From Rutidosis leptorrhynchoides (taxonomy: Eukaryota; Streptophyta; Magnoliopsida; Asterales; Asteraceae), in the NCBI RefSeq assembly GCF_046630445.1, contig NC_092333.1:361029501-361093500 (forward strand): a stretch of DNA of 64,000 nucleotides, in the 5' to 3' direction. The position numbers and the translations under genes were made by a program. Positions 1-11,788 of this stretch are shown here, piece after piece (within the stretch, counting starts at the first letter, position 1; each line of letters begins with the position of its first letter). The notes under the pieces are model-generated. The model made no database searches, was not told the origin of the DNA, and saw only the letters and a list, made by a program, of their open reading frames with translations.

Positions 1-2
1 TG

Positions 3-3000
3 ATGAACGAGAAGTACCGTCCCAGAACCGAGGTCAATAAGCTCAAGACAGAACTTAGAGGGTTACGAACCCAAGGATTTGATATTACCACGTACGAAAG
101 ACGATTCACAGAATTGTGCCTATTGTGTCCGGGAGCATTCGAAGATGAGGAAGAGAAGATCGACGCGTTTGTGAAAGGATTACCGGAAAGAATCCAAGAA
201 GATATAAGTTCACACGAGCCCGCCTCCATACAACAGGCATGTAGAATGGCTCACAAACTAGTGAACCAGATTGAAGAAAGAATTAAAGAACAGACTGCTG
301 AAGAGGCCAATGTGAAGCAAGTCAAAAGAAAGTGGGAGGAAAACGGTGATAAGAATCACCAATACAACAACAACAGCAATTACAACAATAATCGCAACAA
401 TTATCCCAACAATCGCAACATCAATCGCAACTACAACAAACGGCCCAACAACAACAACAACAACAACAACAGCAACTACAACAATCATCCCAACAACAAT
501 AATAACTGCAACAACAACAACAATCAGAAGCAGCTATGCCAAAGGTGTGAAAAGAATCACTCGGGGTTCTGCACCAAATTTTGCAACAAGTGTAAAAGAA
601 ATGGTCATAGCGCGGCGAAGTGTGAGGTCTACGGACCAGGGGTTAATAGAACGAAAGGAACAAATGGTGTCGGAACGAGTAATGGCGGAGCAAGTAGTGT
701 CGGAGCAAGTTATGCCAATGTAGTTTGTTATAAATGTGGAAAACCAGGCCACATTATTAGAAATTGCCCGAACCAGGAGAACACGAATGGACAAGGCCGT
801 GGAAGAGTTTTCAATATTAATGCGGTAGAGGCACAGGAAGACCCGGAGCTTGTTACGGGTATGTTTCTTATTGACAATAAATCTGCTTACGTTTTATTTG
901 ATTCGGGTGCGGATAGAAGCTATATGAGTAGAGATTTTTGTGCTAAATTAAGTTGTCCATTGACGCCTTTGGATAGTAAATTTTTACTCGAATTAGCAAA
1001 TGGTAAATTAATTTCAGCAGATAATATATGTCGGAATCGAGAAATTAAACTGGTTAGCGAAACATTTAAGATTGATTTGATACCAGTAGAGTTAGGGAGT
1101 TTTGATGTGATAATCGGTATGGACTGGTTGAAAGAAGTGAAAGCAGAGATCGTTTGTTACAAAAATGCAATTCGCATTATACGAGAAAAAGGAAAACCCT
1201 TAATGGTGTACGGAGAAAAGGGCAACACGAAGCTACATCTTATTAGTAATTTGAAGGCACAAAAACTAATAAGAAAAGGTTGCTATGCTGTTCTAGCACA
1301 CGTCGAGAAAGTACAAACTGAAGAAAAGAGCATCAATGATGTTCCCATTGCAAAAGAATTTCCCGATGTATTTTCGAAAGAATTACCGGGATTACCCCCA
1401 CATCGATCCGTTGAATTTCAAATAGATCTTGTACCAGGAGCTGCACCAATAGCTCGTGCTCCTTACAGACTCGTACCCAGCGAGATGAAAGAACTGCAAA
1501 GCCAATTACAAGAACTTTTAGAGTGTGGTTTCATTCGACCAAGCACATCACCGTGGGGAACTCCTGTTTTGTTTGTCAAGAAGAAAGATGGTACATTCAG
1601 GTTGTGTATCGACTACCGAGAGTTGAACAAACTTACCATCAAGAACCGCTACCCACTACCGAGAATCGACGACTTATTTGATCAACTACAAGGCTCGTCT
1701 GTTTATTCAAAGATTGACTTACGTTCCGGGTATCATCAAATGCGGGTGAAAGAAGATGATATTCCAAAGACTGCTTTCAGAACACGTTACGGTCATTACG
1801 AGTTTATGGTCATGCCGTTTGGTTTAACTAATGCACCAGCTGTGTTCATGGACCTTATGAACCGAGTGTGTGGACCATACCTTGACAAGTTTGTCATTGT
1901 TTTCATTGATGACATACTTATTTACTCAAAGAATGACCAAGAACACGGTGAACATTTGAGAAAGGTGTTAGAAGTATTGAGGAAGGAAGAATTGTACGCT
2001 AAGTTTTCAAAGTGTGCATTTTGGTTGGAAGAAGTTCAATTCCTCGGTCACATAGTGAACAAAGAAGGTATTAAGGTGGATCCGGCAAAGATAGAAACTG
2101 TTGAAAAATGGGAAACCCCGAAAACTCCGAAACACATACGCCAGTTTTTAGGACTAGCTGGTTACTACAGAAGGTTCATCCAAGACTTTTCCAGAATAGC
2201 AAAACCCTTGACTGCATTAACGCATAAAGGGAAGAAATTTGAATGGAATGATGAACAAGAGAAAGCGTTTCAGTTATTGAAGAAAAAGCTAACTACGGCA
2301 CCTATATTGTCATTGCCTGAAGGGAATGATGATTTTGTGATTTATTGTGATGCATCAAAGCAAGGTCTCGGTTGTGTATTAATGCAACGAACGAAGGTGA
2401 TTGCTTATGCGTCTAGACAATTGAAGATTCACGAACAAAATTATACGACGCATGATTTGGAATTAGGCGCGGTTGTTTTTGAATTAAAGACTTGGAGGCA
2501 CTACTTATATGGGGTCAAAAGTATTATATATACCGACCACAAAAGTCTTCAACACATATTTAATCAGAAAACAACTGAATATGAGGCAGGGTAGGTGGAT
2601 TGAATTATTGAATGATTATGACTTTGAGATTCGTTACCACCCGGGGAAGGCAAATGTGGTAGCCGATGCCTTGAGCAGGAAGGACAGAGAACCCATTCGA
2701 GTAAAATCTATGAATATAATGATTCATAATAACATTACTACTCAAATAAAGGAGGCGCAACAAGGAGTTTTAAAAGAGGGAAATTTAAAGGGTGAAATAC
2801 CCAAAGGATCGGAGAAGCATCTTAATATTCGGGAAGACGGAACCCGGTATAGGGCTGAAAGGATTTGGGTACCAAAATTTGGAGATATGAGAGAAATGGT
2901 ACTTAGAGAAGCTCATAAAACCAGATACTCAATACATCCTGGAACGGGGAAGATGTACAAGGATCTCAAGAAACATTTTTGGTGGCCGGGTATGAAAGCC

Positions 3001-4188
3001 GATGTTGCTAAATACGTAGGAGAATGTTTGACGTGTTCTAAGGTCAAAGCTGAGCATCAGAAACCATCAGGTCTACTTCAACAACCCGAAATCCCGGAAT
3101 GGAAATGGGAAAACATTACCATGGATTTCATCACTAAATTGCCAAGGACTGCAAGTAGTTTTGATACTATTTGGGTAATAGTTGATCGTCTCACCAAATC
3201 AGCACACTTCCTACCAATAAGAGAAGATGACAAGATGGAGAAGTTAGCACGACTGTATTTAAAGGAAGTCGTCTCCAGACATGGAATACCAATCTCTATT
3301 ATCTCTGATAGGGATGGCAGATTTATTTCAAGATTCTGGCAGACATTACAGCAAGCATTAGGAACTCGTCTAGACATGAGTACTGCCTATCACCCACAAA
3401 CTGATGGGCAGAGCGAAAGGACGATACAAATGCTTGAAGACATGCTACGAGCATGTGTTATTGATTTCGGAAACAGTTGGGATCGACATCTACCATTAGC
3501 AGAATTTTCCTACAACAACAGCTACCATTCAAGCATTGAGATGGCGCCTTTTGAAGCACTTTATGGTAGAAAGTGCAGGTCTCCGATTTGTTGGAGTGAA
3601 GTGGGGGATAGACAGATTACGGGTCCGGAGATTATACAAGAAACTACCGAGAAGATCATCCAAATTCAACAACGGTTGAAAACCGCCCAAAGTCGACAAA
3701 AGAGCTACGCTGACATTAAAAGAAAAGACATAGAATTTGAAATTGGAGAGATGGTCATGCTTAAAGTTGCACCTTGGAAAGGCATTGTTCGATTTGGTAA
3801 ACGAGGGAAATTAAATCCAAGGTATATTGGACCATTCAAGATTATTGATCGTGTCGGACCAGTAGCTTACCGACTTGAGTTACCTCAACAACTCGCGGCT
3901 GTACATAACACTTTCCACATCTCGAATTTAAAGAAATGTTTTGCTAAAGAAGATCTCACTATTCCGTTAGATGAAATCCAAATCAACGAAAAACTTCAAT
4001 TCATCGAAGAACCCGTCGAAATAATGGATCGTGAGGTTAAAAGACTTAAGCAAAACAAGATACCAATTGTTAAGGTTCGATGGAATGCTCGTAGAGGACC
4101 TGAGTTCACCTGGGAGCGTGAAGATCAGATGAAGAAGAAATACCCGCATCTATTTCCAGAAGATTCGTCAACACCTTCAACAGCTTAA
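3..4188 (+). pseudogene. E1 gag-pol polyprotein, frameshifted
   Basis: Open from the left edge; the Met at position 3 is internal, since E3 gag reads through the same point. Numbering from that Met: gag, an Asn-rich stretch (about 118-176), zinc knuckles at C194-C197-H202-C207 and C242-C245-H250-C255, aspartic protease D300-S301-G302, RT with the catalytic pair at D636-D637, RNase H with D782, E820 and D845. The frame breaks in an A-run at 2568-2571 (one extra A by reading), giving a stop at 2592-2594; the rest continues in another frame to 4188. That part holds the integrase zinc finger (HHCC), the catalytic D, D, E with 35 residues between the last two, and a C-terminal chromodomain. The single indel suggests a young but probably inactive copy. 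No evidence that the shift is programmed. Confidence 0.92.
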
Positions 4189-4223
4189 AATTTCGGGACG
4201 AAATTTATTTAACGGGTAGGTAC
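4188..4223 (+). promoter_or_regulatory. E1 hairpin and polypurine-tract region before the 3' LTR
   Basis: An inverted repeat AAATTTCG-GGA-CGAAATTT (4188-4206) overlaps the pol stop, followed by TTTAACGGGTAGGTAC up to the LTR. A hairpin like this before the 3' LTR is common in Tekay/Del elements, but there it is usually followed by a run of G/A. Here the purine tract is broken by pyrimidines, so plus-strand priming must use a short or unusual tract. The same sequence precedes the 3' LTR of E3 (60862-60898). Confidence 0.7.
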
Positions 4224-7200
4224 TGTAGTGACCCGAACTTTTCCATGTTTATATATATTAATTAAGAATGATATTTACATGATTAAATGTTTCCAACATG
4301 TTAAGTAATCAAACTTGTTAAGACTTGATTAATTGAAATATGTTTCATATAGACAATTGACCACCCAAGTTGATCGGTGATTCACGAACGTTAAAACTTG
4401 TAAAAACTATACAATGACGTATATATGGTTATATATATAGTTAACATGTTTTTATTATAAGTATGTATCTCATTAGGTATTTTAACAATGAGTTATATAC
4501 ATAAAAATGAGACTATTAATTTAAGAAACTCGAAAACGATATATATAACGATTATCGTTATAACAACGTCTTACTAGGTACATATGAATCATATTAAGAT
4601 ATTGATACACTTGGTTAATTATGTTAAATGATAAGTAAATATATTATTAAGTGTATTAACAATGAAATACATATGTAAAAATAAGACTACTAACTTAATG
4701 ATTTCGAAACGAGACATATATGTAACGATTATCGTTGTAACGACATTTAACTGTATATACATCATACTAAGATATATTATATATCATAATATCATGATAA
4801 TATAATAATTTAACATCTCATTTGTTATAATAAACAATGGGTTAACAACATTCAACAAGATCGTTAACCTAAAGCTTTCAAAACAACACTTACATGTAAC
4901 GACTAACGATGACTTAACGACTCAGTTAAAATGTATATACATGTAGTGTTTTAATATGTATTTATACACTTTTGAAAGACTTCAATACACTTATCAAAAT
5001 ACTTCTACTTAACAAAAATGCTTACAATTACATCCTCGTTCAGTTTCATCAACAATTCTACTCGTATGCACCCGTATTCGTACTCGTACAATACACAGCT
5101 TTTAGATGTATGTACTATTGGTATATACACTCCAATGATCAGCTCTTAGCAGCCCATGTGAGTCACCTAACACATGTGGGAACCATCATTTGGCAACTAG
5201 CATGAAATATCTCATAAAATTACAAAAATATGAGTAATCATTCATGACTTATTTACATGAAAACAAAATTACATATCCTTTATATCTAATCCATACACCA
5301 ACGACCAAAAACACCTACAAACACTTTCATTCTTCAATTTTCTTCATCTAATTGATCTCTCTCAAGTTCTATCTTCAAGTTCTAAGTGTTCTTCATAAAT
5401 TCCAAAAGTTCTAGTTTCATAAAATCAAGAATACTTTCAAGTTTGCTAGCTCACTTCCAATCTTGTAAGGTGATCATCCAACCTCAAGAAATCTTTGTTT
5501 CTTATAGTAGGTTATCATTCTAATACAAGGTAATAATCATATTCAAACTTTGGTTCAATTTCTATAACTATAACAATCTTATTTCAAGTGATGATCTTAC
5601 TTGAACTTGTTTTCGTGTCATGATTCTGCTTCAAGAACTTCGAGCCATCCAAGGATCCATTGAAGCTAGATCCATTTTTATCTTTTCCAGTAGGTTTATC
5701 CAAGGAAATTAAGGTAGTAATGATGTTCATAACATCATTCGATTCATACATATAAAGCTATCTTATTCGAAGGTTTAAACTTGTAATCACTAGAACATAG
5801 TTTAGTTAATTCTAAACTTGTTCGCAAACAAAAGTTAATCCTTCTAACTTGACTTTTAAAATCAACTAAACACATGTTCTATATCTATATGATATGCTAA
5901 CTTAATGATTTAAAACCTGGAAACACGAAAAACACCGTAAAACCGGATTTACGCCGTCGTAGTAACACCGCGGGCTGTTTTGGGTTAGTTAATTAAAAAC
6001 TATGATAAACTTTGATTTTAAAGTTGTTATTATGAGAAAATGATTTTTATTATGAACATGAAACTATATCCAAAAATTATGATTAAACTCAAAGTGGAAG
6101 TATGTTTTCTAAAATGGTCATCTAGACGTCGTTCTTTCGACTGAAATGACTACCTTTACAAAAACGACTTGTAACTTATTTTTCCGACTATAAACCTATA
6201 CTTTTCTGTTTAGATTCATAAAATAGAGTTCAATATGAAACCATAGCAATTTGATTCACTCAAAACGGATTTAAAATGAAGAATTTATGGGTAAAACAAG
6301 ATTGGATAATTTTTCTCATTTTAGCTACGTGAAAATTGGTAACAAATCTATTCCAACCATAACTTAATCAACTTGTATTGTATATTATGTAATCTTGAGA
6401 TACCATAGACACGTATACAATGTTTCGACCTATCATGTCGACACATCTATATATATTTCGGAACAACCATAGACACTCTATATGTGAATGTTGGAGTTAG
6501 CTATACAGGGTTGAGGTTGATTCCAAAATATATATAGTTTGAGTTGTGATCAATACTGAGATACGTATACACTGGGTCGTGGATTGATTCAAGATAATAT
6601 TTATCGATTTATTTCTGTACATCTAACTGTGGACAACTAGTTGTAGGTTACTAACGAGGACAGCTGACTTAATAAACTTAAAACATCAAAATATATTAAA
6701 AGTGTTGTAAATATATTTTGAACATACTTTGATATATATGTATATATTGTTATAGGTTCGTGAATCAACCAGTGGCCAAGTCTTACTTCCCGACGAAGTA
6801 AAAATCTGTGAAAGTGAGTTATAGTCCCACTTTTAAAATCTAATATTTTTGGGATGAGAATACATGCAGGTTTTATAAATGATTTACAAAATAGACACAA
6901 GTACGTGAAACTACATTCTATGGTTGAATTATCGAAATCGAATATGCCCCTTTTTATTAAGTCTGGTAATCTAAGAATTAGGGAACAGACACCCTAATTG
7001 ATGCGAATCCTAAAGATAGATCTATTGGGCCTAACAAACCCCATCCAAAGTACCGGATGCTTTAGTACTTCGAAATTTATATCATATCCTAAGGGTGTCC
7101 CGGAATGATGGGGATATTCTTATATATGCATCTTGTTATTGTCGGTTACCAGGTGTTCACCATATGAATGATTTTTATCTCTATGTATGGGATGTGTATT

Positions 7201-7647
7201 GAAATATGAAATCTTGTGGTCTATTGTTACGATTTGATATATATAGGTTAAACCTATAACTCACCAACATTTTTGTTGACGTTTAAAGCATGTTTATTCT
7301 CAGGTGAATATTAAGAGCTTCCGCTGTTGCATACTAAAATAAGGACAAGATTTGGAGTCCATGTTTGTATGATATTGTGTAAAAACTGCATTCAAGAAAC
7401 TGATTTCGATGTAACATATTTGTATTGTAAACCATTATGTAATGGTCGTGTGTAAACAGGATATTTTAGATTATCATTATTTGATAATCTACGTAAAGCT
7501 TTTTAAACCTTTATTTATGAAATAAAGGTTATGGTTTGTTTTAAAAATGAATGCAGTCTTTGAAAAACGTCTCATATAGAGGTCAAAACCTCGCAACGAA
7601 ATCAATTAATATGGAACGTTTTTAATCAATAAGAACGGGACATTTCA
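4224..7647 (+). repeat. E1 3' LTR (3424 bp)
   Basis: Starts TGTAGTGACCCGAAC and ends GGGACATTTCA (TG...CA). The same start and end bound the LTR at 54082-57335, which is followed by a primer-binding site, confirming the limits. It contains imperfect tandem repeats in the first 700 bp and no convincing ORF. Its first part (to about 5720) matches the LTR at 50738 best, its second part the LTR at 54082, so it looks recombinant. Confidence 0.93.
4440..4925 (+). repeat. Tandem imperfect repeats in the Tekay U3
   Basis: Units of about 170-180 bp share a core of 'ACTTAA..TTTCGAAACGA', the near-palindrome AACGATTATCGTT (4547-4559 and 4724-4736, 177 bp apart), a CATATTAAGATAT segment and a run of ATATATA. 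A third, degenerate unit has AACGACTAACGATGAC near 4898. The LTR at 50738 has the same arrangement; the E3 LTRs lack one unit. Repeat-number change in U3 is typical of enhancer evolution, but any function here is inference. Confidence 0.65.
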
Positions 7648-10600
7648 TCTGATCCAGGAAGTTTCACAATTCCATGTTTTCTGGGTAGTTTTAGTTCAAT
7701 AGAAGCATTGGCAGACTTAGGTGCTAGTATAAATTTAATGCCGTATTCACTATACGCTAAACTAGACCTTAGAGAATTAAAACTAACAAGAATAAGCATA
7801 CAACTAGCCGATAGATCAATAAAATATCCTAGAGGGATAATGGAGAACATGCTAGTTAAAGTTGGTACTTTAGTATTTCCAGTAGATTTTGTTGTTCTGG
7901 ACATGGAAGAAGATTCTCAAGTTCCTCTCATATTAGGAAGACCATTCTTAAACACGGCTAAAGCAATGATAGACGTGTTTGGTAAGAAACTGACCCTAAG
8001 TATAGAGGATGAGAGTGTTACCTTTTCAGTTGATAGAGCAATGCAACAACCGCAATCTGCAGATGATACATGTTATTATATTCAAACTATAGATTCACAT
8101 GCAGAATTGTTAGAAGAATTTCCAGAATTACAAGGAACAGGAGAATGTTCTTTAGGAGAAGGTAATGAACCAATTGATGAAGCTGAAATGTTAGCTACAC
8201 TAATAGCTAATGGATATGAACCAACAACAGAAGAAATTCAAATGCTAAAAGAAGAAGACATATATCGATATAAATCATCGATAGAAGAACCACCGAAATT
8301 AGAGTTAAAGCCACTTCCAAACCATTTAGAATACGCTTATTTACATGGTGAATCTGAATTACCTGTAATAATATCGTCTTCTCTTACTGAAAATGAGAAA
8401 TCACAACTCATTTCGGTGTTGAAAGCTCATAAACCAGCCATTGCATGGAAGATTCATGATATTAAAGGAATAAGTCCTTCGTATTGCATACATAAAATCC
8501 TTATGGAAGAAGGTCATAAAACGTATGTGCAACGCCAACGAAGACTAAATCCTAATATGCAAGATGTAGTAAAAAAAGAAATTATTAAACTACTAGATGC
8601 AAGTTTAATTTATCCAATTTCTGATAGCCCATGGGTAAGTCCAGTTCAATGCGTGCCTAAGAAGGGTGGCATGACTGTCATTACAAATGAAAAAAATGAG
8701 CTTATTCCTACTAGGACTGTAACAGGATGGCCTGTGTGTATTGATTATAGAAAATTAATGACGCCACCAGAAAAGATCACTTTCCCTTACCTTTCATTGA
8801 TCAAATGTTGGAAAGATTAGCCGAAAATAGTTACTATTGTTTTCTAGATGGATTTTCCGGATATTTTCAAATTCCAATAGCACCCGAAGATCAAGAGAAA
8901 ACCACATTCACGTGCCCTTATGGTACTTTTGCTTACAAACGCATGCCATTTGGACTTTGCAACGCCCCTGCAACCTTTCAAAGGTGTATGATGGCGATTT
9001 TTCACGACATGATAGAAGAATGCATGGAAGTTTTCATGGATGACTTTTCAGTCTTCGGTGATACATTTGAATCATGTCTAGTTAATCTGGAACGAATGCT
9101 TATTAGATGCGAACAATCAAATCTAGTACTTAATTGGGAGAAATGCCATTTCATGGTTAAAGAAGGCATCGTTCTTGGACATAAAATCTCAAAGGAAGGA
9201 ATTGAAGTGGATAGAGCTAAAGTAGATGTAATTGCTAAACTTCCACATCCAACCAATGTTAGAGGAGTTAGGAGTTTTCTAGGGCATGCCGGTTTTTACC
9301 GACGTTTCATAAAAGATTTTTCTAAAATTGCCACTCCTATGAATAAACTCCTAGAAAAGGATGCTCCATTCATCTTTTCAGATGAATGTATCAAATCTTT
9401 TAATATTCTTAAAGAGAAACTTACTAATGAACCGATCATGATAACACCAAATTGGAATCTACCGTTTGAATTAATGTGCGATGCAAGTGATTTTGCAATG
9501 GGAGCCGTTTTAGGACAAAGGATTGAAAAATGATTTTAACCTATATATTATGCTAGTAAGACGTTACAAGGAGCACAAACGAACTATACAACTACTGAAA
9601 AAGAACTCCTTGCTATTGTCTTTGCTTTTGACAAATTTCGTTCATATCTCGTTCTAGCAAAAACGGTGGTCTATACCGACCATTCTGCTCTTAGATACCT
9701 ATTTTCGAAACAAGATGCCAAACCAAGATTAATCCATTGGATCTTACTCTTACAAGAGTTCGATATTGAAATCCGAGATAAAAGAGGAGCAGAAAATCTC
9801 GGCGCTGATCATCTTTCTCGTCTTGAAAATCCTGAATTAGAAGTTCTAAATGAATCGGCCATACAAGACAACTTTCCTGATGAATATCTATTGAAGATAG
9901 ATTATAATGAAATTCTATGGTTTGCAGACTATGCAAACTATTTAGTATGTGGATTCCTTGAAAAAGGATTATCGTACCAAAAATGAAAGAAATTCTTCAG
10001 TGATATAAAACACTATTTCTGGGAAGATCCACATCTGTTTAAAAGTTATCCCGATGGAATAATACGCCGATGTGTATTCGGAGATGAAGCTAGTAAAATT
10101 TTAAACCATTGTCACACAGGACCAACAGGAGGGCATTATGGGCCTCAACTAACAGAAAGAAAAGTTTACGATGCTGGATTCTATTGGCCTACAATTTACA
10201 AAGACGCACACCTTCTTTGCAAATGCTGTGATGCTTGTCAAAGGGCCGGAAAAATAAGTCAACGTGATGAAATGCCACAAAATGTTATCCAAGTATGTGA
10301 AGTATTTGACATTTGAGGTATTGACTTTATGGGTCCATTTCCAAAATCTCATAATAATCTCTATATTCTCGTTGCCATTGATTATGTATCTAAATGGGTG
10401 GAAGCACAAGCTCTCCCAACTAACGACGCACGAGTTGTAGTCAACTTTTTAAAACATCTTTTTGCAAGGTTTGGAACACCGAAAGCGTTAATAAGTGATC
10501 GGGGTACTCATTTTTGTAATAATCAACTTGAGAAAGTTCTCAAAAGATATGGAGTAACTCATAAAATCTCCACCGCATATCATCCACAAACAAGTGGACA

Positions 10601-11207
10601 AGTTGAAAATACCAACCGAGCTTTAAAACGTATTCTAGAGAAAACCGTAGGATCAAATCCGAAGGAATGGTCCATTAAATTGGAGGATGCACTCTGGGCT
10701 TTTAGAACAGCCTACAAAACTCCAATTGGAACCACACCTTTTAAACTCGTCTACGGAAAAGCATGTCATCTTCCAGTAGAAATTGAACACAAAGCATTTT
10801 GGGCTTTGAAGACATGTAATCTTGATTTATATGAAGCTGGACGTCTACGGTTAAGTCAACTAAATGAATTAGAAGAATTAAGACATGAAGCATACGAAAA
10901 TTCATTAATCTATAAAGAAAGAACGAAGAAATGGCATGATAAAAGAATCAGAAGTTTAAAAGAATTCATAGAAGGAGACAGAGTTCTTCTTTTCAATTCA
11001 CGATTCATGCTATTTCCTGGAAAATTGAAATCAAGATGGTCTGGACCATTCATAGTCAAAAGAGTTTTCCCATACGGAACAGTAGAATTAATAAATTCAA
11101 ATGGGATTGAATTTAAAGTTAATGGTCACAGAGTTAAACATTACATAGATAGTCCAATGGAAATCGACAATGAAGTTAATCACAATTTCGATACCACAGC
11201 TAACTAA
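7648..11207 (+). pseudogene. Athila A pol (protease, RT, RNase H, integrase), decayed
   Basis: Equivalent to residues 683-1868 of the intact copy at 20190. It begins in frame at the protease (DLGAS active-site version). Breaks found by comparison with B: loss of one A near 8757 (frameshift inside RT), TGA at 9531 where B has CGA, TAA at 9537 where B has CAA, TGA at 9984 where B has CGA, TGA at 10314 where B has TGG. All four nonsense changes are C-to-T or G-to-A transitions, as expected from deamination of methylated cytosine. RT still shows the MDD motif, and the integrase part from 10329 is open to the normal stop. Confidence 0.93.
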
Positions 11208-11371
11208 GTGTGCGGAGAATCAAGTCTTTAAAGGATAATATGTATTTCTGTTAGAGTTAGATTTTCTGTTTTCGTGTAGTTCTCGAAAATGGAACCCGAA
11301 TGGTCTTTCTCTAGCAGACCCTAAAGAACTAGTCTTCTCCCCCCATTCTGAATTTTTATTTTTTTTAGGAA

Positions 11372-11788
11372 ATGAAGACTGCCTGTGAACTAAACCATGG
11401 TCTAATGCTACACGCTTTGATCACTAAACGTAATAATGACACACTTCCGAGTGAAATAGTATCAGTAATCAGAGAAAGATTGGACGGAGTAAGAAAAGAA
11501 TCCAGATGCGAAGATAATAAGTTACAATTTGGTAAAGAAAAATCAAAATCCGCAGCGAAGAGAAGAGCACGACACCTAGAAAGATGTCACAAATGCGGAA
11601 AATGGTCACATGGAGGTAAATGTTCAAATAATCAAACCTATTCAAATACCGAATTTGTTACTTTATGCAGAGACGGACCGTTCATATGTTTAGAAGAAAA
11701 AACACTGAATGCTCGAGGTTACGCCTATGTAGCCATGGAAAACCAATTAAACCGACTATCTTATGAATGGGATAGATCATATAACTAA
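11372..11788 (+). CDS. Athila A ORF2, small zinc-knuckle protein (138 aa)
   Basis: ATG ORF 165 bp after the pol stop, also present and intact in copy B (25969-26385). Residues about 60-73 are Lys/Arg-rich (KSAAKRRARHLER), then a knuckle of the form C-X2-C-X4-H-X3-C, one residue shorter than the retroviral CX2CX4HX4C. From the basic segment through the following 40 residues, A and B are essentially identical; changes cluster at the ends. The ORF stays open although pol and ORF3 of this copy carry many stops; it is short, so chance cannot be excluded. Function unknown; a nucleic-acid-binding accessory protein is a guess. Confidence 0.6.
   Translation: MKTACELNHGLMLHALITKRNNDTLPSEIVSVIRERLDGVRKESRCEDNKLQFGKEKSKSAAKRRARHLERCHKCGKWSHGGKCSNNQTYSNTEFVTLCRDGPFICLEEKTLNARGYAYVAMENQLNRLSYEWDRSYN

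Larger units (their letters stand above)
1..7647 (+). mobile_element. E1: Tekay/Del-type Ty3 chromovirus, 5' part cut off by the window edge
   Basis: Order is gag (partial), protease, RT, RNase H, integrase, chromodomain, 3' LTR, which is the Ty3/gypsy order; the C-terminal chromodomain places it in the chromoviruses, most like Tekay/Del. The 5' LTR and gag N-terminus lie left of the window. The 3' LTR ends at 7647, and the next bases are mid-protease Athila sequence that continues the reading frame of Athila A, so E1 inserted into Athila A. The predicted target duplication is TCTGA (7648-7652); its partner lies outside the window. The gag start is nearly identical to that of E3 at 59712 onward, so the two are close relatives. 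Confidence 0.93.

Noticed and set aside
258..488. Valine/isoleucine-rich minus-strand ORF (also 59967-60203)
   Set aside because: Antisense of the CAA/AAC repeat in gag; a composition artefact.
346..723. Thr-rich plus-strand ORF over the Asn-rich gag region (also 60055-60354)
   Set aside because: Alternative frame of the same CAA repeat; no independent support.
2568..2594. Programmed frameshift between RNase H and integrase of E1
   Set aside because: The break is a one-base gain in an A-run inside a conserved domain; chromovirus pol is normally one frame there. A simple mutation is the better explanation.
4972..5205. 77-codon ORF in the Tekay LTR (also 51540-51728)
   Set aside because: Length differs between LTR copies and the segment is missing from the E3 LTRs; no domain.
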